Source of the DNA: Kitasatospora sp. Root107
GTDB lineage: Bacteria; Actinomycetota; Actinomycetes; Streptomycetales; Streptomycetaceae
Direction: 5' to 3'
Length of the DNA stretch: 64,000 nucleotides
Assembly: GCF_001424875.1 (NCBI RefSeq)
Contig: NZ_LMCT01000003.1
Location: 63,411-127,410 of the forward strand
Shown here: positions 34,038 through 42,560 of the stretch, in pieces
Layout of the letters: every line of letters starts with the position of its first letter
How positions within the stretch are numbered: position 1 is the first letter of the stretch
Made by a program: the position numbers and the translations under genes
The notes under the pieces: generated by a model
Told to the model about the DNA's origin: nothing
The model's database searches: none
Seen by the model: the letters and a program-made list of their open reading frames with translations, nothing else

Positions 34038-35279
34038 GTGAATCTCACTGGCATGACAGAGCTCGCACCCCGGGGCACGACCGTGGTCGGCCCGCCCCCT
34101 GCCAACGAACGTCCGACCAGGACGAAACTCGTCGAGGTGGTCGTCCCGGTCTACAACGAGGAGCACACGGTCGAGCGGTGTGTCCGCCGACTGCATGCCT
34201 ACCTGGGAGAGACCTTCCCCTATCCGTACCGGATCACCATCGCGGACAACGCGAGTGTCGACGGCACCTGGGCGGTTGCCACCGCGGTGGCTGCCGAGAT
34301 CCCCCAGGTCGAGGCAGTTCACCTGGACCTCAAGGGCCGCGGCCGGGCACTGCGTCAGGTCTGGGGCGACAGCGACGCCGACGTGGTGGCGTACATGGAC
34401 GTCGACCTCTCCACCGGCCTGGAAGCCTTCCTGCCGCTGGTCGCCCCGCTGCTCTCCGGCCACAGCGACCTGGCCATCGGCAGTCGCCTGCACCGGGGTT
34501 CGGCGGTGGTCCGGGGAGCAAAGCGGGAGTTCATCTCGCGCGGGTACAACGTGCTGCTGCGGGCCACCATGGCGGCCAAGTTCTCGGACGCCCAGTGCGG
34601 GTTCAAGGCGGCCAGGACCGAGGTGGTGCAGCAGTTGCTCGGCTCGGTCGAGGACAACGCCTGGTTCTTCGACACCGAACTGCTGCTGCTGGCCGAACGC
34701 ACCGGCCTGCGGATCCACGAGGTCCCGGTGGACTGGGTGGACGACCCCGACAGCCGGGTCGACATCGTCCGCACCGTCCTGGACGACCTCAAGGGCATGA
34801 GCCGGGTGGCCCGCCGCACCCTGACCGGCGCGGGACGGGTCGACCACCTGCCGACCCGGGTGCAGCAGGCCCAGCTCCCGCCCGGCCTCGGCTGGCAGCT
34901 CGCCAGCTTCGCCGTGGTGGGCACCCTGAGCACGCTGGCCTACATGCTGCTGTTCCTGATGAGCCGTCAACTGGTGCCCGCCTTCTGGGCGAACGCCTTC
35001 GCCCTGGCCGTCACCGCCGTGGCCAACACCGCCGCCAACCGCCGCTTCACCTTCGGCGTGACCGGGGCCCGGGACGCCCTGAAGCACCAGATCGAGGGCG
35101 GTATCGCCTTCCTGATCGGCCTCGCCCTGAGCAGCGGAGCCATCGCCCTGCTCCCCTCGGACGCCTCGCACCCGACCGAACTCGCCACCCTGGTGGGCGC
35201 CAACGCCCTGGCCACACTGATCCGCTTCCTACTGCTGCGGGTCTGGGTCTTCAACCCGCGCCGCACACAACGACGCTAG
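34038..35279 (+). CDS. Glycosyltransferase family 2 fused to GtrA membrane domain
   Basis: A 413-residue bifunctional protein. The GT2 domain (about 28-250) begins VEVVVPVYNEEHTVERCVRRLH and contains the DVD metal site (AYMDVDLSTG) and DAQCGFKAARTEV, like dolichyl-phosphate mannose/glucose synthases. The GtrA domain (about 295-405) adds four membrane helices (ASFAVVGTLSTLAYMLLF, FALAVTAVANTAANRRFTFG). It would make and flip a polyprenyl-phosphate sugar for wall glycans or protein glycosylation. Start GTG 34038 or ATG 34053; neither has a good ribosome site. Confidence 0.88.
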   Translation: MNLTGMTELAPRGTTVVGPPPANERPTRTKLVEVVVPVYNEEHTVERCVRRLHAYLGETFPYPYRITIADNASVDGTWAVATAVAAEIPQVEAVHLDLKGRGRALRQVWGDSDADVVAYMDVDLSTGLEAFLPLVAPLLSGHSDLAIGSRLHRGSAVVRGAKREFISRGYNVLLRATMAAKFSDAQCGFKAARTEVVQQLLGSVEDNAWFFDTELLLLAERTGLRIHEVPVDWVDDPDSRVDIVRTVLDDLKGMSRVARRTLTGAGRVDHLPTRVQQAQLPPGLGWQLASFAVVGTLSTLAYMLLFLMSRQLVPAFWANAFALAVTAVANTAANRRFTFGVTGARDALKHQIEGGIAFLIGLALSSGAIALLPSDASHPTELATLVGANALATLIRFLLLRVWVFNPRRTQRR

Positions 35280-35290
35280 TCCAACCACAA

Positions 35291-35394
35291 CAGGGGCCCG
35301 GGGAACGGCGGCGCCAACCTCAGTAGCGTCGCACCTGCGTAATTGGTCAGGCACATTCGCCTTGACCTGCAGATTGTTCCCCGAGCCCCCGGCA
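35291..35394 (+). repeat. Dispersed inverted-terminus element, copy C
   Basis: A diverged copy: left arm GGGGCCCGGGGAAC (35293-35306), right arm GTTCCCCGAGCCCC (35376-35389), interior TGGTCAGGCAC at 35344-35354, 51 bases from the left arm as in copy B. A short deletion near the right arm is evident. It lies between the convergent GT2-GtrA and paaN genes. Confidence 0.8.
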
Positions 35395-35402
35395 GGGTCA
35401 GC

Positions 35403-37103
35403 TCAGCTGTGCCGGCGGACCTCGACCGTACGGAACCGGCTCGCCACGAACGCCCCGTCACAGTAGGCCGCGTTGGCCGCCGGGTTGGCCCCGGTGCCGT
35501 GCAGGTCCGAGAAGGCCGCCGTCTGGTTGGCGTACACCCCACCCGTGAGGTTGAGCGAGAGCGAGACCCCGGCGTCCAGGCAGGCGGCCACCAGCGCGGC
35601 CTCCACCGCCTCGTCCACGGTGTACCCGGCAGCGGTCATCGCCCCCTGCTCGCGGACCGTCCGACCCAGCAACTCCACGGCCGCCTCGGCGGATTCGACC
35701 GCGACCACGAACGAGACCGGACCGAAGCACTCGCCGAGGAACGCCGCCCGGTCGTCCGGCTTGTCCGCGTCCACCTTCACCAGCGCGGGCGTCCGCACGG
35801 TCGCGGCCGGGAACTCCGGCGAGGTCACCACCCGTGGCGCCAGCGCCAGTTCGCCGTACTCGCCACCGGCGGCCCGGACGGTGCGGCCGAGCACCCCGGG
35901 GTTGACCACGGCGCCGAGGATGGCGGCGGCCCGGGCGTCGTCGGAGAGCAGACCCTCGATCGCGGCGGCCAGGTCGGCCACCACCTCGTCGTACGACTTG
36001 CCGCCCTCGTCGGTGCGGACACCGGTGCGGGGGATCAGCAGGTTCTGCGGGGTGGTGCACATCTGGCCGCTGTAGAGCGAGAGCGAGAACGCCAGGTTGG
36101 CCAGCATGCCCCGGTAGTTGTCGGTGGAGTCGATCACCACCGAGTTGACCCCGGCCTTCTCGGTGTAGACCTGCGCCTGCTTGGCGTTGGTCTCCAGCCA
36201 GTCGCCGAACTGGGTCGAGCCGGTGTAGTCGATCAGCTTCACCTCGGGCCGCACGGCCAGCGTCTGCGCGATGGTGGAGCCCTCGTGCTCGGCGGCCAGG
36301 CAGACCAGGTTGGGGTCGAAGCCGGCCTCGGCCAGCACCTCGCGGGCCACCTTGACGGTGAGCGCCAGCGGCAGGGTGGCCCGGGGGTGCGGCTTGACCA
36401 GCACCGGGTTTCCGGTGGCCAGCGAGGCGAACAGGCCGGGGTAGCCGTTCCAGGTCGGGAAGGTGTTGCAGCCGATCAGCAGCGCCACGCCGAGCGGTAC
36501 CGGGACGAACTCCTTGACCATGGTCAGCGGGTCCCGCTTGCCCTGCGGCTTGGTCCAGCTCGCCCGCTCGGGCAGCCGGGTCTGCTCGATGAAGGCGTAC
36601 GCGACCGCCTCCAGACCCCGGTCCTGCGCGTGCGGGCCACCGGCCTGGAAGGCCATCCCGTACGCCTGCCCGGTGGTGTGCATGACCGCGTGCGCGAACT
36701 CGTGCGAGCGGGCGTTGATCCGGGCCAGGATCTCCAGGCAGACCGCCGCGCGGACGGTCGGGCCTGCCGCCGCCCAGCCGGGGCGGGACAGTTCGAGCGC
36801 GCCGATCAGCGCCTCGACGTCCGCGTGCGGGTAGCTGACGCCGAGTTCGATGCCGTACGGCGAGGACTCGCCGCTGACCAGCTCACCGTCGGCCGGCTGG
36901 CCGTCCAGCGCGAACACGGTGCCGAGCACCGCGTCGAAGGCGGCTTGGCCGTCGGCCTGGCCGGTCTCGCCGTACGCCTTCGGGAACTCCGGGTACGGCG
37001 ACCAGTAGTCCCGTGCCGTGGTGGCCTCCACCGCGCGGGTGAGGGTGGGCTGGTGACGCTCGATCAGCTCGGCGACGACGGGGTGGCTGGCCGCTGCGGT
37101 CAT
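35403..37103 (-). CDS. paaN: Phenylacetic acid degradation protein PaaN (aldehyde dehydrogenase family)
   Basis: A 566-residue aldehyde-dehydrogenase-superfamily protein with the PaaN layout: ALLIGCNTFPTWNGYPGLFASLATGNPVLVKPHP, LIDYTGSTQFGDWL and the active-site region SLYSGQMCTTPQNLL. PaaN oxidises the ring-opened semialdehyde of the phenylacetyl-CoA route. ATG 37103 has AAGGAGCG upstream. A PaaR-like operator and a divergent TetR gene precede it; the other paa genes are not in the window. Confidence 0.88.
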   Translation of the reverse strand: MTAAASHPVVAELIERHQPTLTRAVEATTARDYWSPYPEFPKAYGETGQADGQAAFDAVLGTVFALDGQPADGELVSGESSPYGIELGVSYPHADVEALIGALELSRPGWAAAGPTVRAAVCLEILARINARSHEFAHAVMHTTGQAYGMAFQAGGPHAQDRGLEAVAYAFIEQTRLPERASWTKPQGKRDPLTMVKEFVPVPLGVALLIGCNTFPTWNGYPGLFASLATGNPVLVKPHPRATLPLALTVKVAREVLAEAGFDPNLVCLAAEHEGSTIAQTLAVRPEVKLIDYTGSTQFGDWLETNAKQAQVYTEKAGVNSVVIDSTDNYRGMLANLAFSLSLYSGQMCTTPQNLLIPRTGVRTDEGGKSYDEVVADLAAAIEGLLSDDARAAAILGAVVNPGVLGRTVRAAGGEYGELALAPRVVTSPEFPAATVRTPALVKVDADKPDDRAAFLGECFGPVSFVVAVESAEAAVELLGRTVREQGAMTAAGYTVDEAVEAALVAACLDAGVSLSLNLTGGVYANQTAAFSDLHGTGANPAANAAYCDGAFVASRFRTVEVRRHS

Positions 37104-37144
37104 GACGCGCTCCTTTTGGGGCGGACTGGTCACCCCTCAGCGTA

Positions 37145-37158
37145 ACCGAACGATCGGT
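37145..37158. promoter_or_regulatory. PaaR-type operator between paaN and tetR
   Basis: ACCGAACGATCGGT fits ACCGNNCGNNCGGT, the core I recall for actinobacterial PaaR (TetR family, released by phenylacetyl-CoA). It lies 42 bases from the paaN start and 68 from the tetR start, placed to control both. Confidence 0.75.
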
Positions 37159-37225
37159 CGGGTCAATGGGGCAGTTTGTGGGACCGGTGGCGTACGGGCC
37201 GGGGGCGGCGGCCATACTCGTTCAC

Positions 37226-37807
37226 ATGGCCGAGAACTCCACCCGTACTGCGTACACCGTCGACTCGCTGCTCGCCGTCACGGTCGGGGTATTCAACGAG
37301 CGCGGATACGACGGCACCTCGATGGAGGACCTCTCGCGGGCGGCCGGGATCTCCAAGTCCTCGATCTACCACCACGTGCGGGGCAAGGAGGAGCTGCTCA
37401 AGCTGGCGGTCGGCCGGGCGCTGGACGCGCTGTTCGGCATCCTGGCCGAGCCCGAGGCGCTGGACGGCCGCTCGGTGGACCGGCTGGAGCACGTGGTCCG
37501 CCGCACCACCGAGGTGCTGCTCGCCGAGCTGCCCTACGTCACCCTGCTGCTCCGGGTCCGCGGCAACACCGCGACCGAGCAGTGGGCGCTGGAGCGCCGC
37601 CGGGACTTCGATCACCAGGTGGCCGAACTGCTCCGGGCCGCCGTCGCGGCGGGCGAGCTGCGTGCGGACGTCGAACCCCGGCTGGCCACCCGGCTGCTGT
37701 TCGGGATGATCAACTCGATCGTGGAGTGGTACCGGCCCGGCAGCAAGCACACCGACGGGGTCGCCGAGGCCGTGGTGCACCTGGCCTTCGACGGCCTGCG
37801 GGCCTGA
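37226..37807 (+). CDS. TetR-family regulator, probable PaaR
   Basis: A 193-residue TetR regulator with an N-terminal helix-turn-helix (about 10-55; VFNERGYDGTSMEDLSRAAG, ISKSSIYHHVRGKEELL) and a ligand-binding helical C-terminal domain. Position divergent from paaN and the PaaR-like operator suggest control by phenylacetyl-CoA. ATG 37226 gives the usual short N-terminus; the open frame begins 60 bases earlier. A DinB-type gene follows after 25 bases. Confidence 0.88.
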   Translation: MAENSTRTAYTVDSLLAVTVGVFNERGYDGTSMEDLSRAAGISKSSIYHHVRGKEELLKLAVGRALDALFGILAEPEALDGRSVDRLEHVVRRTTEVLLAELPYVTLLLRVRGNTATEQWALERRRDFDHQVAELLRAAVAAGELRADVEPRLATRLLFGMINSIVEWYRPGSKHTDGVAEAVVHLAFDGLRA

Positions 37808-37832
37808 CACTGCCGGCTGGCAGACTCCCGGC

Positions 37833-38375
37833 ATGACCGAGATCCCTGCGCACTTCGCCCCACCGATGGCCGAGGACGACCGCGAGCCGCTGCCGCTCAC
37901 CGGCACCGAACGCGAGCTGCTCACCGCATTCCTGGACTGGCACCGCGAGACCCTCGTCCTCAAGTGCGCCGGCCTCTCCGACGCCGAACTCTCCTCACAC
38001 CCCGTGCCGCCCTCCGGCCTCAGCCTGCACGGCCTGCTCCGGCACCTGGCCGGGGCGGAGCGCTGGTGGTTCCGGATGCAGTTCGCGGGGGAGGAGGTCC
38101 CGATGCTGCACTACTCCGACGAGGACCCGGATCAGGACTTCGAGCGGCTGGACGGCAGTGTCGCCGAAGCGCTCGCCCTCTGGCGTGCCGAGTGTGAGCA
38201 CTCCCGCCGGATCGTGGCCGCCGCCCCCACGCTGGAGGCCACCGGCACCCACCGCGCCACCGGCAACCCAATCTCGCTCCGCCGCATCCTGATCCACATG
38301 CTCGCCGAATACGCCCGCCACAACGGGCATGCCGACCTCATGCGCGAGAGCCTGGACGGCTCGACGGGCTACTGA
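37833..38375 (+). CDS. DinB/DUF664 family protein
   Basis: The 180-residue protein is a four-helix DinB-like fold: LTAFLDWHRETLVLKCAGLSDAEL, LSLHGLLRHLAGAERWWFRM and RRILIHMLAEYARHNGHADLMRE, with His in the second and fourth helices positioned as metal ligands. Many members act as mycothiol- or bacillithiol-dependent transferases; the substrate is unknown. ATG 37833. Confidence 0.85.
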   Translation: MTEIPAHFAPPMAEDDREPLPLTGTERELLTAFLDWHRETLVLKCAGLSDAELSSHPVPPSGLSLHGLLRHLAGAERWWFRMQFAGEEVPMLHYSDEDPDQDFERLDGSVAEALALWRAECEHSRRIVAAAPTLEATGTHRATGNPISLRRILIHMLAEYARHNGHADLMRESLDGSTGY

Positions 38376-38387
38376 GACGGATGGCCG

Positions 38388-38412
38388 AGTGCCTGCCTAA
38401 ACGGGAGGCACT
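38388..38412. terminator. Hairpin between convergent DinB and Lrp genes
   Basis: AGTGCCT / AGGCACT with a short interior stem lies just after the DinB stop and overlaps the end of the Lrp gene. Confidence 0.6.
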
Positions 38413-38885
38413 TGGTCGGTCTCCTCGAAGACCAGCAGGGTCTGGGTCGCGAGCACCTGCGGGATCCCCTGGATCTGCCCCAGCACCAGCTCGCGCAGGG
38501 CGTGGTTGTCCGCCGTGTGCACCAGCAGCAGCACGTCGAACTCCCCGCCCACCAGCGCGATGTGCGCAACCCCCGGCAGCGCGAGCAGCTGCTCGCGGAC
38601 CGTCCGCCAGGAGTTCTGCACGATCTTGAGCGTGATGTACGCCGAGGCCCCCTGCCCGGCCCGTTCGTGGTCTATCCGAGCGGTGAAGCCGCGGATGATG
38701 CCGTCCTCGACCATCCGGGCGATCCGGGCGTAGGCGTTGGCACGGGAGACGTGCACCCGCTCGGCGACCGAGCGGATCGAGGCCCGGCCGTCCTGTTGGA
38801 GCAGTCGGAGGATCGATCGGTCGACCCGATCCAGCCTGGACGTCTGTTCAGTGGACACGGCCCCCGACCCTCCCGAAATGGACAT
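38397..38885 (-). CDS. Lrp/AsnC-family regulator of the branched-chain oxoacid dehydrogenase operon
   Basis: The 162-residue protein has an N-terminal winged helix (about 18-65; LDRVDRSILRLLQQDGRASIRSVAERVHVSRANAYARI) and a C-terminal RAM ligand domain (LPGVAHIALVGGEFDVLLLV). Divergent placement before an E1-alpha/E1-beta/E2 operon is the arrangement of BkdR-type regulators, which respond to branched-chain amino acids. ATG 38885 is chosen; the ribosome site (GAAGACAG) is modest. Confidence 0.88.
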   Translation of the reverse strand: MSISGGSGAVSTEQTSRLDRVDRSILRLLQQDGRASIRSVAERVHVSRANAYARIARMVEDGIIRGFTARIDHERAGQGASAYITLKIVQNSWRTVREQLLALPGVAHIALVGGEFDVLLLVHTADNHALRELVLGQIQGIPQVLATQTLLVFEETDQVPPV

Positions 38886-38887
38886 GC

Positions 38888-38972
38888 TGTCTTCAATAGA
38901 CCGCCGTTCGGGCCGATTGTCCACCACCTTGGCGCAGCTGTGGCCAGATTGAACAGACAACCGAACAATCGG
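38888..38972. promoter_or_regulatory. Lrp-type binding region between regulator and bkd operon
   Basis: CCGATTGT (38913-38920) and ACAATCGG (38965-38972) are perfect inverted arms. An outer TGTCTTCAAT is partly matched by ATTGAACAGACA. The spaced arms suit an Lrp multimer that wraps the shared promoter region. Confidence 0.45.
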
Positions 38973-39073
38973 TAGGGAGGAGCTGCTCCGGCGACCAGCC
39001 ATGTCACCCCTCGTGCACCACCGGCACCACCTGCCCCTGCCGCACCCTCCCCCACCCTCTGGAGGTGCCCGAG

Positions 39074-40213
39074 ATGACCGTTCTCGATCATCGACACCTG
39101 GCCGCCCCCGTGCCCGGCTGGCGTCCCGACGCCACCGGTCCGCGGACCGATCCCGCCCCGCTGCTCCCCGACGAGTCCCCCTACCGGGTGCTCGGCACCC
39201 CGGCCGCCGAGAAGGCGGACCCGGAACTGCTCGCCGAGCTCTACCGCCGACTGGTGGTCGGCCGTCGCTACAACCAGCAGGCCACCACGCTGACCAAGCA
39301 GGGACGGCTCGCCGTCTACCCGGCCTCGACCGGCCAGGAGGCCTGCCAGGTGGCGGCCGCGCTGGCGCTCCGTCAGGACGACTGGCTGTTCCCGAGCTAC
39401 CGGGACACCCTCGCGGTGGTCTCCCGCGGCGTCGACCCGCTGGAGGCGCTGACCCTGCTGCGCGGCAACGCGCACACCGGGTACGACCCGAAGGCGACCC
39501 GGACCGCCCCGCTCTGCACCCCGCTGGCCACCCAGGCCCCGCACGCGGTCGGCCTGGCGTACGCGGCGCAGCTGCGCGGCGAGCCGACCGTGGCGCTGGC
39601 GCTGCTCGGCGACGGCGGCACCAGCGAGGGCGACTTCCACGAGGCGCTGAACTTCGCCGCCGTGCTGAACGCCCCGGTGGTCTTCCTGGTGCAGAACAAC
39701 GGCTACGCGATCTCCGTCCCGCTCACCCGGCAGTCCGCCGCCCCGACGCTCGCCCACAAGGCGGTCGGCTACGGCATGCCAGGCCGGCTGGTGGACGGCA
39801 ACGACGCGGTGGCCGTGCACGCGGTGCTCACCGAGGCGGTCGAGCGGGCCCGCTCCGGCGGCGGTCCGACCCTGGTCGAGGCACTGACCTACCGGATCGA
39901 GGCGCACACCAACGCCGACGACGCGACCCGCTACCGGCAGGACGAGGAGATCGCCGCCTGGCGCGAGCACGACCCGATCCTGCTGATGGAGCGTCACCTC
40001 CGCAGCACCGGGCAGCTGGACGACCGGCTCGTCCAGGCCGCCACCGAGGAGGCCGAGGCACTGGCCGCCCGGATGCGCGCCGAGTTCCACACCGACCCCG
40101 AACTGGACCCGATGTCGCTCTTCGCCCACGTCTACGCCGAGCCGACCCAGCAACTGGTCGAGCAGGCAGCCCAGTTGACCGCCGAGCTGGACGCGGAGGA
40201 GCACGCCCGATGA
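39074..40213 (+). CDS. bkdA: Branched-chain 2-oxoacid dehydrogenase E1 alpha subunit
   Basis: The 379-residue thiamine-diphosphate enzyme subunit has the ThDP motif GDGGTSEGDFHEALNFAAV...QNN and the phosphorylation-loop region YRIEAHTNADDATRYR. With E1-beta and E2 it oxidatively decarboxylates branched-chain oxoacids to acyl-CoA starters for branched fatty acids and polyketides. ATG 39074 has GGAGG 8 bases upstream; an earlier GTG at 39065 does not fit the spacing. The stop overlaps E1-beta by 4 bases. A pyruvate-type substrate cannot be excluded by sequence alone. Confidence 0.9.
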   Translation: MTVLDHRHLAAPVPGWRPDATGPRTDPAPLLPDESPYRVLGTPAAEKADPELLAELYRRLVVGRRYNQQATTLTKQGRLAVYPASTGQEACQVAAALALRQDDWLFPSYRDTLAVVSRGVDPLEALTLLRGNAHTGYDPKATRTAPLCTPLATQAPHAVGLAYAAQLRGEPTVALALLGDGGTSEGDFHEALNFAAVLNAPVVFLVQNNGYAISVPLTRQSAAPTLAHKAVGYGMPGRLVDGNDAVAVHAVLTEAVERARSGGGPTLVEALTYRIEAHTNADDATRYRQDEEIAAWREHDPILLMERHLRSTGQLDDRLVQAATEEAEALAARMRAEFHTDPELDPMSLFAHVYAEPTQQLVEQAAQLTAELDAEEHAR

Positions 40214-41199
40214 GCACCGCAGTCGAGACCCGCACGATGGCTCAGGCGCTCAACTCCGCCCTCCGGGACGCGATGCGCGCCGACGAGTCGGTGCACGTGC
40301 TGGGCGAGGACGTCGGCGCGCTCGGCGGGGTCTTCCGGATCACCGACGGCCTGACCGCCGAGTTCGGCAGCCAGCGCTGCCTGGACACCCCGCTGGCCGA
40401 GGCCGGCATCCTGGGCACCGCGATCGGCATGGCGATGTACGGGCTGCGCCCGGTGGTGGAGATGCAGTTCGACGCCTTCGCCTACCCGGCGATGGAGCAA
40501 CTCGTCTCGCACGTCGCCAAGATGCGCAACCGGACGGCCGGCAAGATGCCGCTGCCGATCACCATCCGGATCCCGTACGGCGGCGGCATCGGCGGCGTCG
40601 AGCACCACAGCGACTCCTCCGAGGCGTACTACACCCACACCCCCGGCCTGCACGTGGTCACCCCGGCCACCGTGGCCGACGCGTACGGGCTGCTGCGGGC
40701 CTCGATCGCCTCCGACGACCCGGTGGTCTTCCTGGAGCCGAAGCGGCTCTACTGGGGCAAGGACACGCTGGACGCGACCGCGCCGGTCGAGCCGATCGGG
40801 CGCGCGGTGCTGCGGCGGCAGGGGCGGTCGGCGGTGCTGATCACCTACGGCCCCTCGCTGCCGGTCTGCCTGGAGGCGGCCGAGGCGGCGAAGGCCGAGG
40901 GCTGGGACCTGGCGGTGCTGGACCTGCGCTCGCTGGTGCCGTTCGACGAGGAGACCGCCGTCGAGGTGGTCCACTCGCTCGGCCGCGCGGTCGTGGTGCA
41001 CGAGGCGACCGGCTTCGGCGGCGCGGGCGCGGAGATCGCCGCCCGGCTGACCGAGAAGTGCTTCCACCACCTGGCCGCCCCGGTGCTCCGGGTGACCGGC
41101 TTCGACATCCCGTACCCGCCGCCGATGCTGGAGCACCACCACCTGCCCGGGGTGGACCGGATTCTCGACGCCGTGGCCCGGCTGCAGTGGGAGGACTGA
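40210..41199 (+). CDS. bkdB: Branched-chain 2-oxoacid dehydrogenase E1 beta subunit
   Basis: The 329-residue protein matches the transketolase-like E1-beta family: HVLGEDVGALGGVFRITDGL, LDTPLAEAGILGTAIGMA, RPVVEMQFDAFAYPAMEQ and ITIRIPYGGGIGGVEHHSDSSE, plus the C-terminal transketolase domain. ATG 40210 overlaps the E1-alpha stop (ATGA). E2 starts 2 bases after the stop, so the three are a tight operon. Confidence 0.92.
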   Translation: MSTAVETRTMAQALNSALRDAMRADESVHVLGEDVGALGGVFRITDGLTAEFGSQRCLDTPLAEAGILGTAIGMAMYGLRPVVEMQFDAFAYPAMEQLVSHVAKMRNRTAGKMPLPITIRIPYGGGIGGVEHHSDSSEAYYTHTPGLHVVTPATVADAYGLLRASIASDDPVVFLEPKRLYWGKDTLDATAPVEPIGRAVLRRQGRSAVLITYGPSLPVCLEAAEAAKAEGWDLAVLDLRSLVPFDEETAVEVVHSLGRAVVVHEATGFGGAGAEIAARLTEKCFHHLAAPVLRVTGFDIPYPPPMLEHHHLPGVDRILDAVARLQWED

Positions 41200-41201
41200 C
41201 G

Positions 41202-42434
41202 ATGATGCCGGTGGTACGCGAGTTCACGCTGCCCGACCTCGGTGAGGGTCTCACCGGGGCCGAGGTGGTGCGCTGGCTGGTCGAGGTGGGCGAGGTGATC
41301 GCCGTGGACCAGCCGGTGGTGGAGGTGGAGACCGCCAAGGCGGTGGTCGAGGTGCCCTGCCCGTACGGCGGCGTGGTCACCGCGCGGTACGGCGCGGAGG
41401 GCGAGGAAGTGCCGGTCGGCGCGCCGCTGGTGACGGTCGCGGTGTCGCCTGAGGCGGGCGCGGTGGCCGAGACCGTGGAGCGGCCGTTGGTCGGCTACGG
41501 CGTGGCCGAGCGGCAGCCCGGTGCCCGGCGGGCCCGGGTCGGGGCGAAGGCCACGGCTGCTTCCCCGGTTGCGGTGATCGAGACCCCGGTGGTCGAGACC
41601 CCGGTGGTGTTGCCGGTGATCTCGCCGTTGGTGCGCCGACTGGCCCGGGAGCACGGCCTCGACCTGGCGAAGGTGACCGGCAGCGGCCCGGACGGGCTGA
41701 TCATGCGCCGGGACGTCGAGCAGGCGCTGGTGCCCGTGAGTGTGGACGAGAACCTCGTGCCGCTGCGTGGCCTGCGCAAGGTGGTGGCCGAGAAGCTGAC
41801 CCGCAGTCACCGAGAGATCCCCGCCGCCACCTGCTGGGTGGACGCCGACGCGACCGCCCTGATGGAGCTGCGCGCCCAGCTGAACCGGTCGGCCGGGCCC
41901 AAGGTCAGCGTGCTGGCCCTGTTGGCCCGGATCTCCACCGCCGCTCTGGCCCGCTTCCCCGAGCTGAACTCCAGTGTGTCGGAGGACGGTTCGGCGATCG
42001 TCCGGCACTCCGCGGTGCACCTCGGTTTCGCCGCGCAGAGCGAACGTGGCCTGGTGGTCCCGGTGATCCGGGACGCCCACCTGCTGGGAACCGAACAACT
42101 GGGCGCCGAGCTCGCAAGATTGACCGAATCCGCACGGTCCGGTCGGCTCACCCCGGCCGAGCTGACCGGCGGCACGTTCACGCTGAACAACTACGGCGTG
42201 TTCGGCGTGGACGGCTCCACCCCGATCCTCAACCATCCCGAGGCGGCGATGCTCGGCGTCGGCCGGATCACGCCCAAGCCCTGGGTGTACGAGGGGGAGT
42301 TGGCGGTCCGCCAGGTCACCCAGCTGTCGTTCACCTTCGACCACCGGGTGTGCGACGGCGGTACGGCGGGCGGCTTCCTGCGGTTCGTCGCGGACTGTGT
42401 GGAACAGCCCGGAGTACTGCTCCGGCAGTTGTGA
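41202..42434 (+). CDS. bkdC: Dihydrolipoamide acyltransferase E2 component
   Basis: The 410-residue E2 has one lipoyl domain (about 5-80, lipoyl-Lys46 in EVETAKAVVEV), a peripheral subunit-binding domain (about 133-170, ISPLVRRLAREHGLDLAKVTGSG) and a catalytic domain (about 185-410) ending with the HxxxDG active site (FDHRVCDGGTAGG). ATG 41202 with GGAGG 8 bases upstream; a second ATG follows at 41205. It completes the bkdABC operon; E3 is elsewhere. Confidence 0.93.
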   Translation: MMPVVREFTLPDLGEGLTGAEVVRWLVEVGEVIAVDQPVVEVETAKAVVEVPCPYGGVVTARYGAEGEEVPVGAPLVTVAVSPEAGAVAETVERPLVGYGVAERQPGARRARVGAKATAASPVAVIETPVVETPVVLPVISPLVRRLAREHGLDLAKVTGSGPDGLIMRRDVEQALVPVSVDENLVPLRGLRKVVAEKLTRSHREIPAATCWVDADATALMELRAQLNRSAGPKVSVLALLARISTAALARFPELNSSVSEDGSAIVRHSAVHLGFAAQSERGLVVPVIRDAHLLGTEQLGAELARLTESARSGRLTPAELTGGTFTLNNYGVFGVDGSTPILNHPEAAMLGVGRITPKPWVYEGELAVRQVTQLSFTFDHRVCDGGTAGGFLRFVADCVEQPGVLLRQL

Positions 42435-42450
42435 GCGCGGAAGCGTAGCG

Positions 42451-42482
42451 CCGTGGAAGCCCGGCTGTCCGGGCTTCCACGG
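42451..42482 (+). terminator. Strong hairpin terminator after bkd operon
   Basis: A 14-bp perfect stem (CCGTGGAAGCCCGG / CCGGGCTTCCACGG) with a CTGT loop lies 17 bases after the E2 stop. Confidence 0.88.
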
Positions 42483-42560
42483 ATTTGTCCGATGAGCTGT
42501 ACGGCCGTGCCAGTCTGCTGAGCCCCAGCAACTGGTACGACCGGAAGCGAAACGATTCTC

